A DNA stretch of 14,748 bases from Thermoanaerobaculia bacterium (GTDB taxonomy: Bacteria; Acidobacteriota; Thermoanaerobaculia; UBA5066). Location: positions 1 to 14,748 of the forward strand of contig JAGOBQ010000042.1 of the NCBI GenBank assembly GCA_017999215.1, written 5' to 3'. The position numbers and the translations under genes are program-made. The notes under the pieces were generated by a model. That model made no database searches. It was given only the letters and a program-made list of their open reading frames with translations, and was not told where the DNA came from. Of the stretch, positions 1 through 5,581 are shown piece after piece. Within the stretch, counting starts at the first letter, position 1, and every line of letters begins with the position of its first letter.

Positions 1-160
1 GGCACCCGGGCGCGGGCTGGGGGCGGGGGCCTCCCGCGCCGGGGCGGGGGACGAACTCCTGCGGCCGGCCTCCGGTCGAAGCGCGGGCGGTGGCCCCGGC
101 GACGGGGCCCGCCACGAAGGCCGCGAGGATGGACGCCGCGAGGGCGCGCCGGAGGCTCAT
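1..160 (-). CDS. Partial exported protein (N-terminus only), possible fimbrial usher or outer-membrane component
   Basis: Read on the minus strand, an ATG at 160-158 opens a frame that stays open to the window edge (53 codons). It begins MSLRRALAASILAAFVAG, a basic n-region followed by a hydrophobic stretch, with a plausible signal-peptidase site near AGATARA. The visible mature part is rich in Pro, Gly and Arg and shows no domain. It starts 4 nt after the stop codon of the PapD-like chaperone, so it is the next gene of the same operon. In chaperone-usher loci this position is commonly taken by the outer-membrane usher or another assembly protein; that is inference from position only. No clear Shine-Dalgarno is visible, which fits translational coupling to the chaperone gene. 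Confidence 0.6.
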   Translation of the reverse strand, partial: MSLRRALAASILAAFVAGPVAGATARASTGGRPQEFVPRPGAGGPRPQPAPGC

Positions 161-164
161 CCGG

Positions 165-1046
165 TCAACGCAGGTCGCGCTTCGTCTCCGCGAGGAGCTT
201 CCCGTCCTCCTCCGCTTCCCGATAGACGGCCCGGAGCGTCCCGGCGCCGATCGTCACGCCCGGGGGCGGACGGAGCGGGACCGTGAGGCGGCGCTCGGAG
301 ATCTCCGTGTAGACGCCTACGCCGTTCACCTCGCCCACGATCGTCTCCGTGCCTCCCGGAGGCGCGTAACGGACCGTGAGGTTGCCGTAGAGCGACGCGG
401 TCCCCGTCCGGCCGATCGTGACGCGCGCCGCGGCGCTCCCATCAGGTCCGTCCACGAGCTCGAGGCCCGAGAGGGAGGCCTGCGTCGACACCGGCCCGTG
501 CCGGACGATGACCGGGATCGTCACGCCGAAGACGGGGATCAGTCGGATCTGGAACGTCCGCTCCTCGCCTTCCCCCGCGGGCTTCGGCTCCTCCGCGGCC
601 GGAACGGCCCGGAGGAGGAGGTGCGAGCGGTACTCCCCCGTCGCGAGGTCGGCGGGTTTCCGGACCTGAAGGCGGATCGTCTGCGAGACGCCGGGCTCGA
701 GGAGAACCTCCCGGGGCGCGTAGCGGATCAGCTTCGAGGCGAGCTTCTTCTCCGGCGGCGGCGTCGCCAGCTCCTTCAGCTCCCCTTCCGGGGTCATCTC
801 CATCTCGAGGAAGCTGATCCGGTAGGTCGCGGGCTTGGCCCCGACGTTCAGGAGCGTGAGCTCCGCTCCCCGCTTCGTCCCCTCGAGGACGACGCGCGTC
901 GGCGCGACGAGGAGGTCGCCGGCGCCACCCGATCCGGGCAGCGCGGGTTTCGTCGGCTCGGCCGCAGGCGGCGCCTGCGGCGCAGCCAGAACCGGGGAGG
1001 CTCCCAGGGAGAGCGCGAGTGCGAGGGCACCGAGTCGGGACCTCAT
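165..1046 (-). CDS. PapD-like periplasmic fimbrial/pilus assembly chaperone
   Basis: This is a 293-residue exported protein. It should bind unfolded fibre subunits in the periplasm, stop them aggregating, and hand them to an outer-membrane assembly platform. The start at 1046 is chosen because GGAGGT lies about 8 nt upstream and a clean signal peptide follows (MRSRLGALALALSLGASPVLA, cut before AP); an in-frame ATG 11 codons upstream lacks both. The mature part starts after a Pro/Ala-rich linker with the PapD-type first strand (DLLVAPTRVVLEG), then LTLLNVGAKPATYRISF. Next comes RYAPREVLLEPGVSQTIRL with GEYRSHLLL, the hallmark pattern of the chaperone N-domain and its basic subunit-anchoring region. 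A second beta-rich domain follows (IPVFGVTIPVIVRHG and onwards). It lies 64 nt downstream of four DUF4402 subunit genes. Family assignment is firm; the exact partner subunits are inferred from the operon. Confidence 0.85.
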   Translation of the reverse strand: MRSRLGALALALSLGASPVLAAPQAPPAAEPTKPALPGSGGAGDLLVAPTRVVLEGTKRGAELTLLNVGAKPATYRISFLEMEMTPEGELKELATPPPEKKLASKLIRYAPREVLLEPGVSQTIRLQVRKPADLATGEYRSHLLLRAVPAAEEPKPAGEGEERTFQIRLIPVFGVTIPVIVRHGPVSTQASLSGLELVDGPDGSAAARVTIGRTGTASLYGNLTVRYAPPGGTETIVGEVNGVGVYTEISERRLTVPLRPPPGVTIGAGTLRAVYREAEEDGKLLAETKRDLR

Positions 1047-1110
1047 CGGGATGCCACCTCCGTGGGGAGTGTCGGGCACTCGCCCGCGGCGCGTCCAGCG
1101 TCCACTCGGA

Positions 1111-1698
1111 TCAGAACTGGTGCGCGGTGACGGCGAACGTCCCGGAGTAGACGCCGGGAGCCTGGTTCGCTCCGACGTTCAGCCGGCCGCCGACCCAGAG
1201 CGTGAAGGGCGCGGACGGGCAGGGTCCCGGCGAGCTGCCGTTGCAGGACGCGCTCAGGTTCGACCGGAAAGTGTCGACCGTCATCGACGCTCCGCCTCCC
1301 GACCGGGTGAGCGTGACCGGCGCCGTCGGGAGCGTGACGTAGACGTGAGGGTTGCCGGACCCGGTCCGCTCGACGAGGAACGTCGCGGCCGAGAACGCCG
1401 CGCCCGAGAGGCTCGCGCCCGGGGTCGCTGCCCGGGTGACGATCGGCGTCGCGGCGGTCGTCAGGTTCACGGAGACCGTGCCCGGCGCCGCGCTGGGGAG
1501 GACGTCGCCGAAGTTGAGGGGCCCGGTGTTCGTGATCCGGAGGGAACCGGCGATCGCGGCCGAGGCGGTGGAGACGAACGTAGCCGAACCCTGCGCCTCG
1601 AGGCGCGAGGCCGCGAGGAGACCGAGCAGGGTAACCGCGAAGGCTGCCGACCGGAGAACCGGCCGGCCGGGGGCGGGGGGAGCGGCTCCGTACCTCAT
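1111..1698 (-). CDS. DUF4402 secreted protein, probable fibre subunit (copy a)
   Basis: This 195-residue protein has an N-terminal signal (hydrophobic core AAFAVTLLGLLAA, cleavage near RLEA-Q) and one DUF4402 domain. Diagnostic segments are LNFGDVLPSAAPGTVSV near the start of the mature part, VYVTLPTAPVTLTR and SMTVDTF in the middle, and the closing GGRLNVGANQAPGVYSGTF. A Cys pair (SCNGSSPGPC) sits between MTVDTF and the last block and may form a disulfide. Its ATG overlaps the stop of the upstream DUF4402 gene by one base (TGATG), so translation is probably coupled. It is closest in the window to the gene at 3025-3585, which shares the Cys pair and an almost identical C-terminus. DUF4402 has no defined biochemical role; the chaperone downstream supports a role as an exported subunit or tip protein. 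Confidence 0.85.
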   Translation of the reverse strand: MRYGAAPPAPGRPVLRSAAFAVTLLGLLAASRLEAQGSATFVSTASAAIAGSLRITNTGPLNFGDVLPSAAPGTVSVNLTTAATPIVTRAATPGASLSGAAFSAATFLVERTGSGNPHVYVTLPTAPVTLTRSGGGASMTVDTFRSNLSASCNGSSPGPCPSAPFTLWVGGRLNVGANQAPGVYSGTFAVTAHQF

Positions 1699-2183
1699 CA
1701 GTTGCCCAGGTTCACCATCACGAGGAACGGCGCCGAGTAGGAGCCGGATGGCTGGCTGGGACCGACGCGGAGCGTCGCGCCGACCGCAAGAGTGCCGATG
1801 CGCCCTGCGCTGGGGTCGACCTTCCCGGTGCCGGCGGGGTCGCTGACAAACGTGTCGACCGTCATCCTGGCTGCGCCGGGGCCCAGAAGCGAGACCGAGG
1901 AAGGCAGCGTGATCGTGTAGTGCGGGTTTCCGCCGCTGATCCGGATCGTGTACGACGCGGCCCCGAATCCGCTCCCGAGGACGACGACTCCCGCCGCCGT
2001 CCGTCCGCCGGCCGGATCGACCGTCACGCTCCCGCCCGCAGGTCCCGGAGCGATCGACCCGAAGGCGAGGTCGCGGTCCGCCGTGATCGCGATCGGGGCG
2101 GGCTGCTGCCCCAGCGCCGATGCCGAGAGGCTCACGGCGACGAGGAGGCCCGCTCCGGCAATCTGGGTCTGGCGGAATCGCAT
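1698..2183 (-). CDS. DUF4402 secreted protein, probable fibre subunit (copy b)
   Basis: This 161-residue protein has a signal peptide (MRFRQTQIAGAGLLVAVSLS, cleavage near ALG-QQ) and a DUF4402 domain. Visible family marks are LAFGSIAPGPAGGSVTVDPAGGRT, HYTITLPSSVSLLG, ARMTVDTFVSDP and LRVGPSQPSGSYSAPF. The first block, with SVTVDP and a following ring of Gly, is closest to the textbook DUF4402 pattern. It has no cysteine, unlike copies a and d. GGAGGAGA lies 7-10 nt before the ATG. A perfect 15-bp hairpin lies just upstream, between this gene and copy c, and probably separates its expression from that of copy c. Its stop overlaps the start of copy a by one base. Confidence 0.83.
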   Translation of the reverse strand: MRFRQTQIAGAGLLVAVSLSASALGQQPAPIAITADRDLAFGSIAPGPAGGSVTVDPAGGRTAAGVVVLGSGFGAASYTIRISGGNPHYTITLPSSVSLLGPGAARMTVDTFVSDPAGTGKVDPSAGRIGTLAVGATLRVGPSQPSGSYSAPFLVMVNLGN

Positions 2184-2202
2184 GGGTGCGTCTCCTCCGG
2201 TT

Positions 2203-2235
2203 CGCTCCCGCGCGGCGAAACGCCGCGCGGGAGCG
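2203..2235 (-). terminator. Strong hairpin between subunit genes c and b (attenuator or mRNA-stabilising stem-loop)
   Basis: Arms 2203-2217 and 2221-2235 (CGCTCCCGCGCGGCG and its exact complement) form a perfect 15-bp stem with a 3-nt loop. On the minus-strand transcript it begins 18 nt after the stop of copy c and ends 3 nt before the GGAGGAG of copy b. No U-run follows, so full intrinsic termination is unlikely. Partial termination or 3'-end protection of the copy c message is the likely role, as known for hairpins behind major pilin genes in fimbrial operons. Confidence 0.7.
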
Positions 2236-2253
2236 TGGGGGAGTGAACCGGAC

Positions 2254-2778
2254 TTAGTTGTAGGCGACCGTAACCGAGAACTCGCCAGAGTAGTTTCCGG
2301 TGGTCTGGCTCGCGCCGACGTTCAGGGTGCCGCCGACGTTCAGAGTCGCGGCACCTCCAGAACTGAGGGTGCCGGACGAACCGAGGCTCGACGTGAACGC
2401 GTTGACCGTCATGGTCTCCGTGGACGCGATCTTCGTAATCGTCACGTCCGTCGTCGGGATAGTGATCGAGAAGGTCCGATTCGCGCCGCCGCCCACGGTG
2501 AACGCCGCTGCGCCGTGCGGGAGGCCGCTGAGAGCCGTCACACCGCCGGTAGCCGACTTCGCTCCGCCGGACGTGATTACAACGGTTCCGTCCGCCGTGC
2601 TCGCGACGACCTCGCCGAACCGGAGATCCGCGGTGCGCGTCAGTGTGATCGGCGTGACGATCGTCGCCGTCGCGTTCGCGTTGGCGCTCGTGGAGCTCTG
2701 GGCCATCGCGCTCCCGGCCGGAACGAGCATGGCGATCGCGGCGAGGGCGGTCAGGGCGATCAGGGTGGTCTTCTTCAT
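2254..2778 (-). CDS. DUF4402 secreted protein, probable major fibre subunit (copy c)
   Basis: This is a 174-residue protein. The start at 2778 is preferred over an ATG 19 codons upstream because GGGGGAG lies about 7 nt before it and the signal peptide is classical (MKKTTLIALTALAAIAMLV, cleavage AMA-QS). The mature protein is Ser/Thr/Ala-rich and shows DUF4402 blocks: LRFGEVVASTADGTVVI, FSITIPTTDVTI, TMTVNAFTSSLGSSG and LNVGGTLNVGASQTTGNYSGEFSVTV. It has no Cys. Codon use looks less extreme in GC than its neighbours, and it is the only subunit gene with a TAA stop. A long leader upstream, a strong ribosome binding site and a stable hairpin downstream all point to the most highly expressed subunit; this is inference. 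Confidence 0.85.
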   Translation of the reverse strand: MKKTTLIALTALAAIAMLVPAGSAMAQSSTSANANATATIVTPITLTRTADLRFGEVVASTADGTVVITSGGAKSATGGVTALSGLPHGAAAFTVGGGANRTFSITIPTTDVTITKIASTETMTVNAFTSSLGSSGTLSSGGAATLNVGGTLNVGASQTTGNYSGEFSVTVAYN

Positions 2779-3024
2779 TTCTTCACTCCCCCTGCTCCGT
2801 CTCGTTTTGGGACGGAACGTGTCAGTTCGGTTCATCCGTGTTTCGTATCGGGCCGTGTGTCAGGTGTTTCAGGGCACACGGTGACACACACGCAATCCGG
2901 ATGCCGTCAAGAGGTGGGTATCGCCGAGTCCGTCGCGAAGAGCCCCGGGGCCTTCGGGCCGGAGAGCCTGGCTCCAGCCACGGATCCGGCTCGCCGACGC
3001 CCGTGACCGTCTCCGGGCGGGCGC
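2779..3024 (-). promoter_or_regulatory. 246-bp intergenic region upstream of the probable major subunit gene, with GTGT/ACAC dyads
   Basis: No gene is visible here. It lies between copy d and copy c, and the part near copy c is clearly less GC-rich. CCGTGTG (2853-2859) and CACACGG (2875-2881) form a perfect 7-bp inverted repeat. The longer arm CCGTGTGTCA (2853-2862) also nearly matches TGACACACACG (2882-2892), giving overlapping dyads about 80-110 bp before the copy c start. On the minus strand a TTGACG hexamer (complement of 2905-2910) resembles a -35 box, but no convincing -10 follows at 16-18 bp. The long leader and dyads suggest a separate, regulated promoter for copy c; this is not proven by the sequence. 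Confidence 0.4.
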
Positions 3025-3585
3025 TCAGGGCTGGTGGGCCGTGACGGCGAACGTCCCCGAGTAGACGCCGGGGAGCTGGTTCGCGGCGACGTTCAGCCGG
3101 GCGCCAACGTAGAGCGTCAGCGGCATCGTCGGGCAGGAGAAGATCCCGGCGCCGTTGCAGTTCGTCTCGAAGCTGTCGACCGTCATCGTCGCTCCCCCGC
3201 CCACGCGGGTCAGCGTGACCGGTCCCGACGGCAGGGTCACCCGGACCCAGGGCCACCAGCTTCCCGTCTGCTGGAGGTAGAAGGTCGCCGCTGAGTAGAC
3301 AGATCCGGCGAGCTGCGCCCCGCCCGCCGCCGTGCGCGTCACGGTCGGCGTGCGCCCGATCGTGACGTCGACCCGGACGGTCCCGGGAGCCGCCCCGGGG
3401 AGGACGTCGCCGAACGCGAGGTCCCCGGTGTTCGTGATCCGGATCGCCCCGGCGATCCCGGCCGTCGCCGAGGCCGTGGCCGTCGCGGAATCCTGTGCCG
3501 CGAGGGGAGCGGCCGCGAGGAGGAGAACACCGAGGAGGCCGATCGAGCGCAGACACGTGTCCCACCGTGGGACATCGTGTTCCAC
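3025..3585 (-). CDS. DUF4402 secreted protein, probable fibre subunit (copy d)
   Basis: This protein has about 186 residues if it starts at the GTG at 3585, or 204 from the GTG at 3639. Neither start has a Shine-Dalgarno. The shorter form is chosen because it gives a normal signal peptide (core IGLLGVLLLAAAPLAA, cut before QDS), while the longer one has a 32-residue Arg-rich leader. DUF4402 marks are RITNTGDLAFGDVLPGAAPGTVRVDV, VRVTLPSGPVTLTR, TMTVDSF and ARLNVAANQLPGVYSGTFAVTAHQ. A Cys pair (NCNGAGIFSC) matches that of copy a, so a and d are a paralogous pair that probably arose by duplication within the locus. A Trp-rich loop (SWWPWV) is peculiar to this copy. A palindrome at 3553-3580 overlaps its first codons. 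Confidence 0.8.
   Translation of the reverse strand: MEHDVPRWDTCLRSIGLLGVLLLAAAPLAAQDSATATASATAGIAGAIRITNTGDLAFGDVLPGAAPGTVRVDVTIGRTPTVTRTAAGGAQLAGSVYSAATFYLQQTGSWWPWVRVTLPSGPVTLTRVGGGATMTVDSFETNCNGAGIFSCPTMPLTLYVGARLNVAANQLPGVYSGTFAVTAHQP
3553..3580. promoter_or_regulatory. Long near-perfect palindrome at the 5' end of DUF4402 copy d
   Basis: ACACG-TGTCCCAC, a single central C, then GTGGGACA-T-CGTGT: an 8-bp perfect inner arm (3558-3565 with 3567-3574) and a 5-bp outer arm (3553-3557 with 3576-3580) interrupted by one extra T. The shape and size are those of a dimeric repressor operator. It overlaps the first codons of the proposed copy d start. It could be an operator, a 5' mRNA hairpin, or chance; no regulator gene is present in the window. 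Confidence 0.4.
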
Positions 3586-3687
3586 GACGCGCCACGGAAG
3601 TCGTATTCCGCGCCACCTTTCTCGCTTCGACGGGCGCACGCGGCGTACAAGGCAAAGCCGATGCCGACCTCGGCGCGCTCTTCGGGA

Positions 3688-3996
3688 TCAGGCCGGACGA
3701 CGCTTCAAAGCAGATCCCGACCGGCGCTCCGCGGCGCCCCGAGAGCCCCCACCTTCCGACCCCGCGTCCTGCTCGGTCTCTACGGCCTCGTTCCGCACTT
3801 GCTCGACGAGGGTGTCGACATGACGGTCGGCCTGGAGGTGCTTCTGAAGCTCCAGCAGTCCCGCGCCGGCGAGGTTCGGGCGGGCGCTCGGCGGGCCGTA
3901 GATGCGCGCCTGCCGCTTCCCCTCGAGGTAGACGAGGAGGACGAGGAGCGGGACCCCGACGACGAGGACGAGGCCGAAGGTCGACATCGCTTCCAT
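3688..3996 (-). CDS. Small single-pass membrane protein of unknown function
   Basis: This 102-residue protein begins MEAMSTFGLVLVVGVPLLVLL; residues about 6-23 form one transmembrane helix and are followed by EGKRQAR, so the tail should be cytoplasmic. Residues about 30-75 are amphipathic and probably helical (LLELQKHLQADRHVDTLVEQVRNEAVE). The last 25 are low-complexity Gly/Ser/Arg and may be disordered. A second start at 3987 (MSTFG) is equally possible. It is divergent from the CoA-ester lyase with only 38 bp between, and lies 48-102 bp upstream of DUF4402 copy d on the same strand, so it may be co-transcribed with that locus or be independent. No family was recognised. The composition, helix and clean reading frame argue that it is real. 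Confidence 0.6.
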   Translation of the reverse strand: MEAMSTFGLVLVVGVPLLVLLVYLEGKRQARIYGPPSARPNLAGAGLLELQKHLQADRHVDTLVEQVRNEAVETEQDAGSEGGGSRGAAERRSGSALKRRPA

Positions 3997-4021
3997 TCTG
4001 GGCCAGGTCGTGGCGTGTCCC

Positions 4022-4027
4022 TAGAAT
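4022..4027 (+). promoter_or_regulatory. -10-like hexamer TAGAAT giving a leaderless transcript
   Basis: TAGAAT (TANNNT type) begins 13 nt before the ATG at 4035, so transcription would start within a base or so of the start codon. No Shine-Dalgarno precedes that ATG. No good -35 box is visible in the 38-bp divergent gap. Confidence 0.45.
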
Positions 4028-4034
4028 CCGGCGC

Positions 4035-4949
4035 ATGTCCGCGCCGATCTCTCCCCGCGGCGAAGGCCCCGCCGAGACGCCGCGCCCGCGCCGCTCGGTC
4101 CTCTACGTCCCCGGCTCGAACCCGAAGGCGCTCGCGAAGGCGCGGACGCTTCCCTGCGACGGCGTGATCCTCGACCTCGAGGACTCCGTGGCGCCGGAAG
4201 CGAAGGAGCCCGCCCGCCGCGCCGTCGTCGAGGCCGTCGCCGCGGGCGGATTCGCCCCGCGCGAGCTCCTCGTCCGCGTGAACGCGCGCGGGACGCCGTG
4301 GCACCGGGACGACCTCGCCGCGATCGCCCGCCTGCCGGTGGACGGGATCGTCCTGCCGAAGGTGGAGACTCCCGAGGACGTCCGGGAGGCCGCGGGCATC
4401 CTCGCCGCGTCCGGCACGGCGGCGGCTCAGGCGCTCTGGCTGACGATCGAGACGCCCCGCGGCGTCCTCGCCGCCGACCTCCTCGCGAGCGCGCACCCGT
4501 CCGTCGCCGGCCTCGTCGCCGGGACCTCGGACCTGACGAAGGAGCTGCGCGCGCGGCACGTCCCGGGGCGGGAGCCGCTCCTCCACGCCCTCTCCGCGAT
4601 CGTCCTCGCGGCCCGCGCCCACGCTCTCGCGGCGCTCGACGGCGTCCACCTCGCGCTCGAGGACGAGGAGGGATTCGCGGCGGCCTGCCGGCAGGGGCGG
4701 GACCTCGGCTTCGACGGCAAGACGCTGATCCACCCCCGCACGATCCCCGCCGCGAACCGTGCGTTCGCGCCCGACCCGGCGGAAGTGGACGACGCCCGCC
4801 GGCTCCTCGCGACGTGGAGCGCCGCCCGCACCGAGGGGCGGGGCGTCGTCGTCCACGAACGGCGCCTCGTCGAGGAGCTCCACGCGCGGGAGGCCGAGCG
4901 ACTCGTCGCGCTCGCGGAGGCGATCGCCGCGCGAGGATCGGTCGGCTGA
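4035..4949 (+). CDS. CitE/HpcH-family CoA-ester lyase (citrate lyase beta subunit-like; malyl- or citramalyl-CoA lyase type)
   Basis: This 304-residue cytoplasmic TIM-barrel enzyme should cleave or condense a beta-hydroxyacyl-CoA such as malyl-CoA or citramalyl-CoA with Mg2+. Family motifs run in order: SVLYVPGSNP (21-30), VILDLEDSV (44-52), VRVNARGTPW (80-89, R81 at the conserved active-site Arg), IVLPKVE (105-111), LTIETPRG (136-143, E139 as Mg ligand), GTSDLTKEL (163-171, D166 as second Mg ligand) and GKTLIHPRTIPAAN near residue 235. Length fits the single-domain family. No alpha or gamma citrate lyase subunit gene lies nearby, so it is not part of a citrate lyase operon; a stand-alone lyase of acyl-CoA degradation or itaconate/glyoxylate metabolism is more likely. 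The reading frame is open about 540 bp upstream, but motif position and the divergent gene put the start at 4035. Substrate cannot be read from the sequence. Confidence 0.85.
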   Translation: MSAPISPRGEGPAETPRPRRSVLYVPGSNPKALAKARTLPCDGVILDLEDSVAPEAKEPARRAVVEAVAAGGFAPRELLVRVNARGTPWHRDDLAAIARLPVDGIVLPKVETPEDVREAAGILAASGTAAAQALWLTIETPRGVLAADLLASAHPSVAGLVAGTSDLTKELRARHVPGREPLLHALSAIVLAARAHALAALDGVHLALEDEEGFAAACRQGRDLGFDGKTLIHPRTIPAANRAFAPDPAEVDDARRLLATWSAARTEGRGVVVHERRLVEELHAREAERLVALAEAIAARGSVG

Positions 4950-4959
4950 GGGCCGCCGG

Positions 4960-5517
4960 TCAGCGGCTCTTCGCGCAGGGCTCGGCGGCGCGGATCGACG
5001 CCACGCGGTCGACCCACGCGTGCCAGACGGCGGGAGTGACGGTCCCGTCGCCGGGGGGAATGGCTTGGCTCCGCCAGGAGGAGAGGTCGGCGCGCGCCGC
5101 GTCGAGGAACGTGATGCAGGCCCGGTGCTTCGGCGTCCGCACGTAGTAGCCGACGCCGCCGAGGATCGCGGCGGCTCCGCCGACGCCGACCAGGGACGCC
5201 TTCGCGGCGTCTCCGGAGCCGGCGATGCTCCCGGACGACGCGGCCAGGACGCCCAGCGCCGCCCCGCCGACGAACGTCGCCCGCCAGAGCTTCAGCTCCC
5301 GCTCGATGCGCTGCTCGGCCCTCTTCCGGAAGAGCGGAAGCTCGTTGTCGAGAAAGGAGTCCACCTCGAGCCGGAGCTCGGCGGCGGTGGGCGGCGGCTG
5401 CTCCCGGCGCACCTTGCGGCCCGCCTCGACGAGGGCCCGGTCGACGCCGCCCCCCGACGCGCAGGAGGTGAGGGCGAAGATCGCGAGGAGGGCGGGTACG
5501 GAGGCGCGGCGCTTCAT
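4960..5517 (-). CDS. Putative lipoprotein of unknown function
   Basis: This 185-residue protein has a lipoprotein signal (MKRRASVPALLAIFALTSC, lipobox LTSC with the lipidated Cys at 19). Residues about 27-75 are charged and helical (LRLEVDSFLDNELPLFRKRAEQRIERELKLW). Two hydrophobic Gly/Ala-rich stretches follow (about 79-97 and 107-122, the latter ending GGVGYYV) and could be membrane helices or a packed hairpin. The C-terminal part holds two Cys (RAC and EPC) and Trp residues. It converges with the CoA-ester lyase, with 10 bp between the stops, and diverges from the ABC exporter operon over 64 bp. A weak GGGAG lies 10 nt before the ATG. No family was recognised and no function is proposed. 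Confidence 0.72.
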   Translation of the reverse strand: MKRRASVPALLAIFALTSCASGGGVDRALVEAGRKVRREQPPPTAAELRLEVDSFLDNELPLFRKRAEQRIERELKLWRATFVGGAALGVLAASSGSIAGSGDAAKASLVGVGGAAAILGGVGYYVRTPKHRACITFLDAARADLSSWRSQAIPPGDGTVTPAVWHAWVDRVASIRAAEPCAKSR

Positions 5518-5567
5518 GGCGGTTCGGCTCCCGAGGATACGCTTCGACCGGCGCGCTCCGGGGTGCG

Positions 5568-5573
5568 TAAGAT
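5568..5573 (+). promoter_or_regulatory. -10-like hexamer TAAGAT giving a nearly leaderless transcript for the ABC operon
   Basis: TAAGAT (TANNNT type) starts 14 nt before the GTG at 5582, so the predicted RNA start is within about 2 nt of the start codon. No Shine-Dalgarno is present. TTCGAC at 5543-5548 is a poor -35 candidate with a 19-bp spacer. The arrangement repeats that of the CoA-ester lyase gene. Confidence 0.4.
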
Positions 5574-5581
5574 GCCGCCCC

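Noticed and set aside
1047..1079. Eleven-codon longer N-terminus of the chaperone
   Set aside because: GGAGGT and the signal peptide both support the start at 1046.
2960..2985. GC-rich self-complementary stretch after DUF4402 copy d (GAGCCTGGCTC and neighbours)
   Set aside because: The stems are short and no U-run follows in the minus direction, so it is not convincing as a terminator.
3495..4034. Upstream extension of the CoA-ester lyase frame
   Set aside because: It is antisense to the small membrane protein and copy d, with Arg/Ser/Pro-rich content and no family homology before residue 20 of the enzyme.
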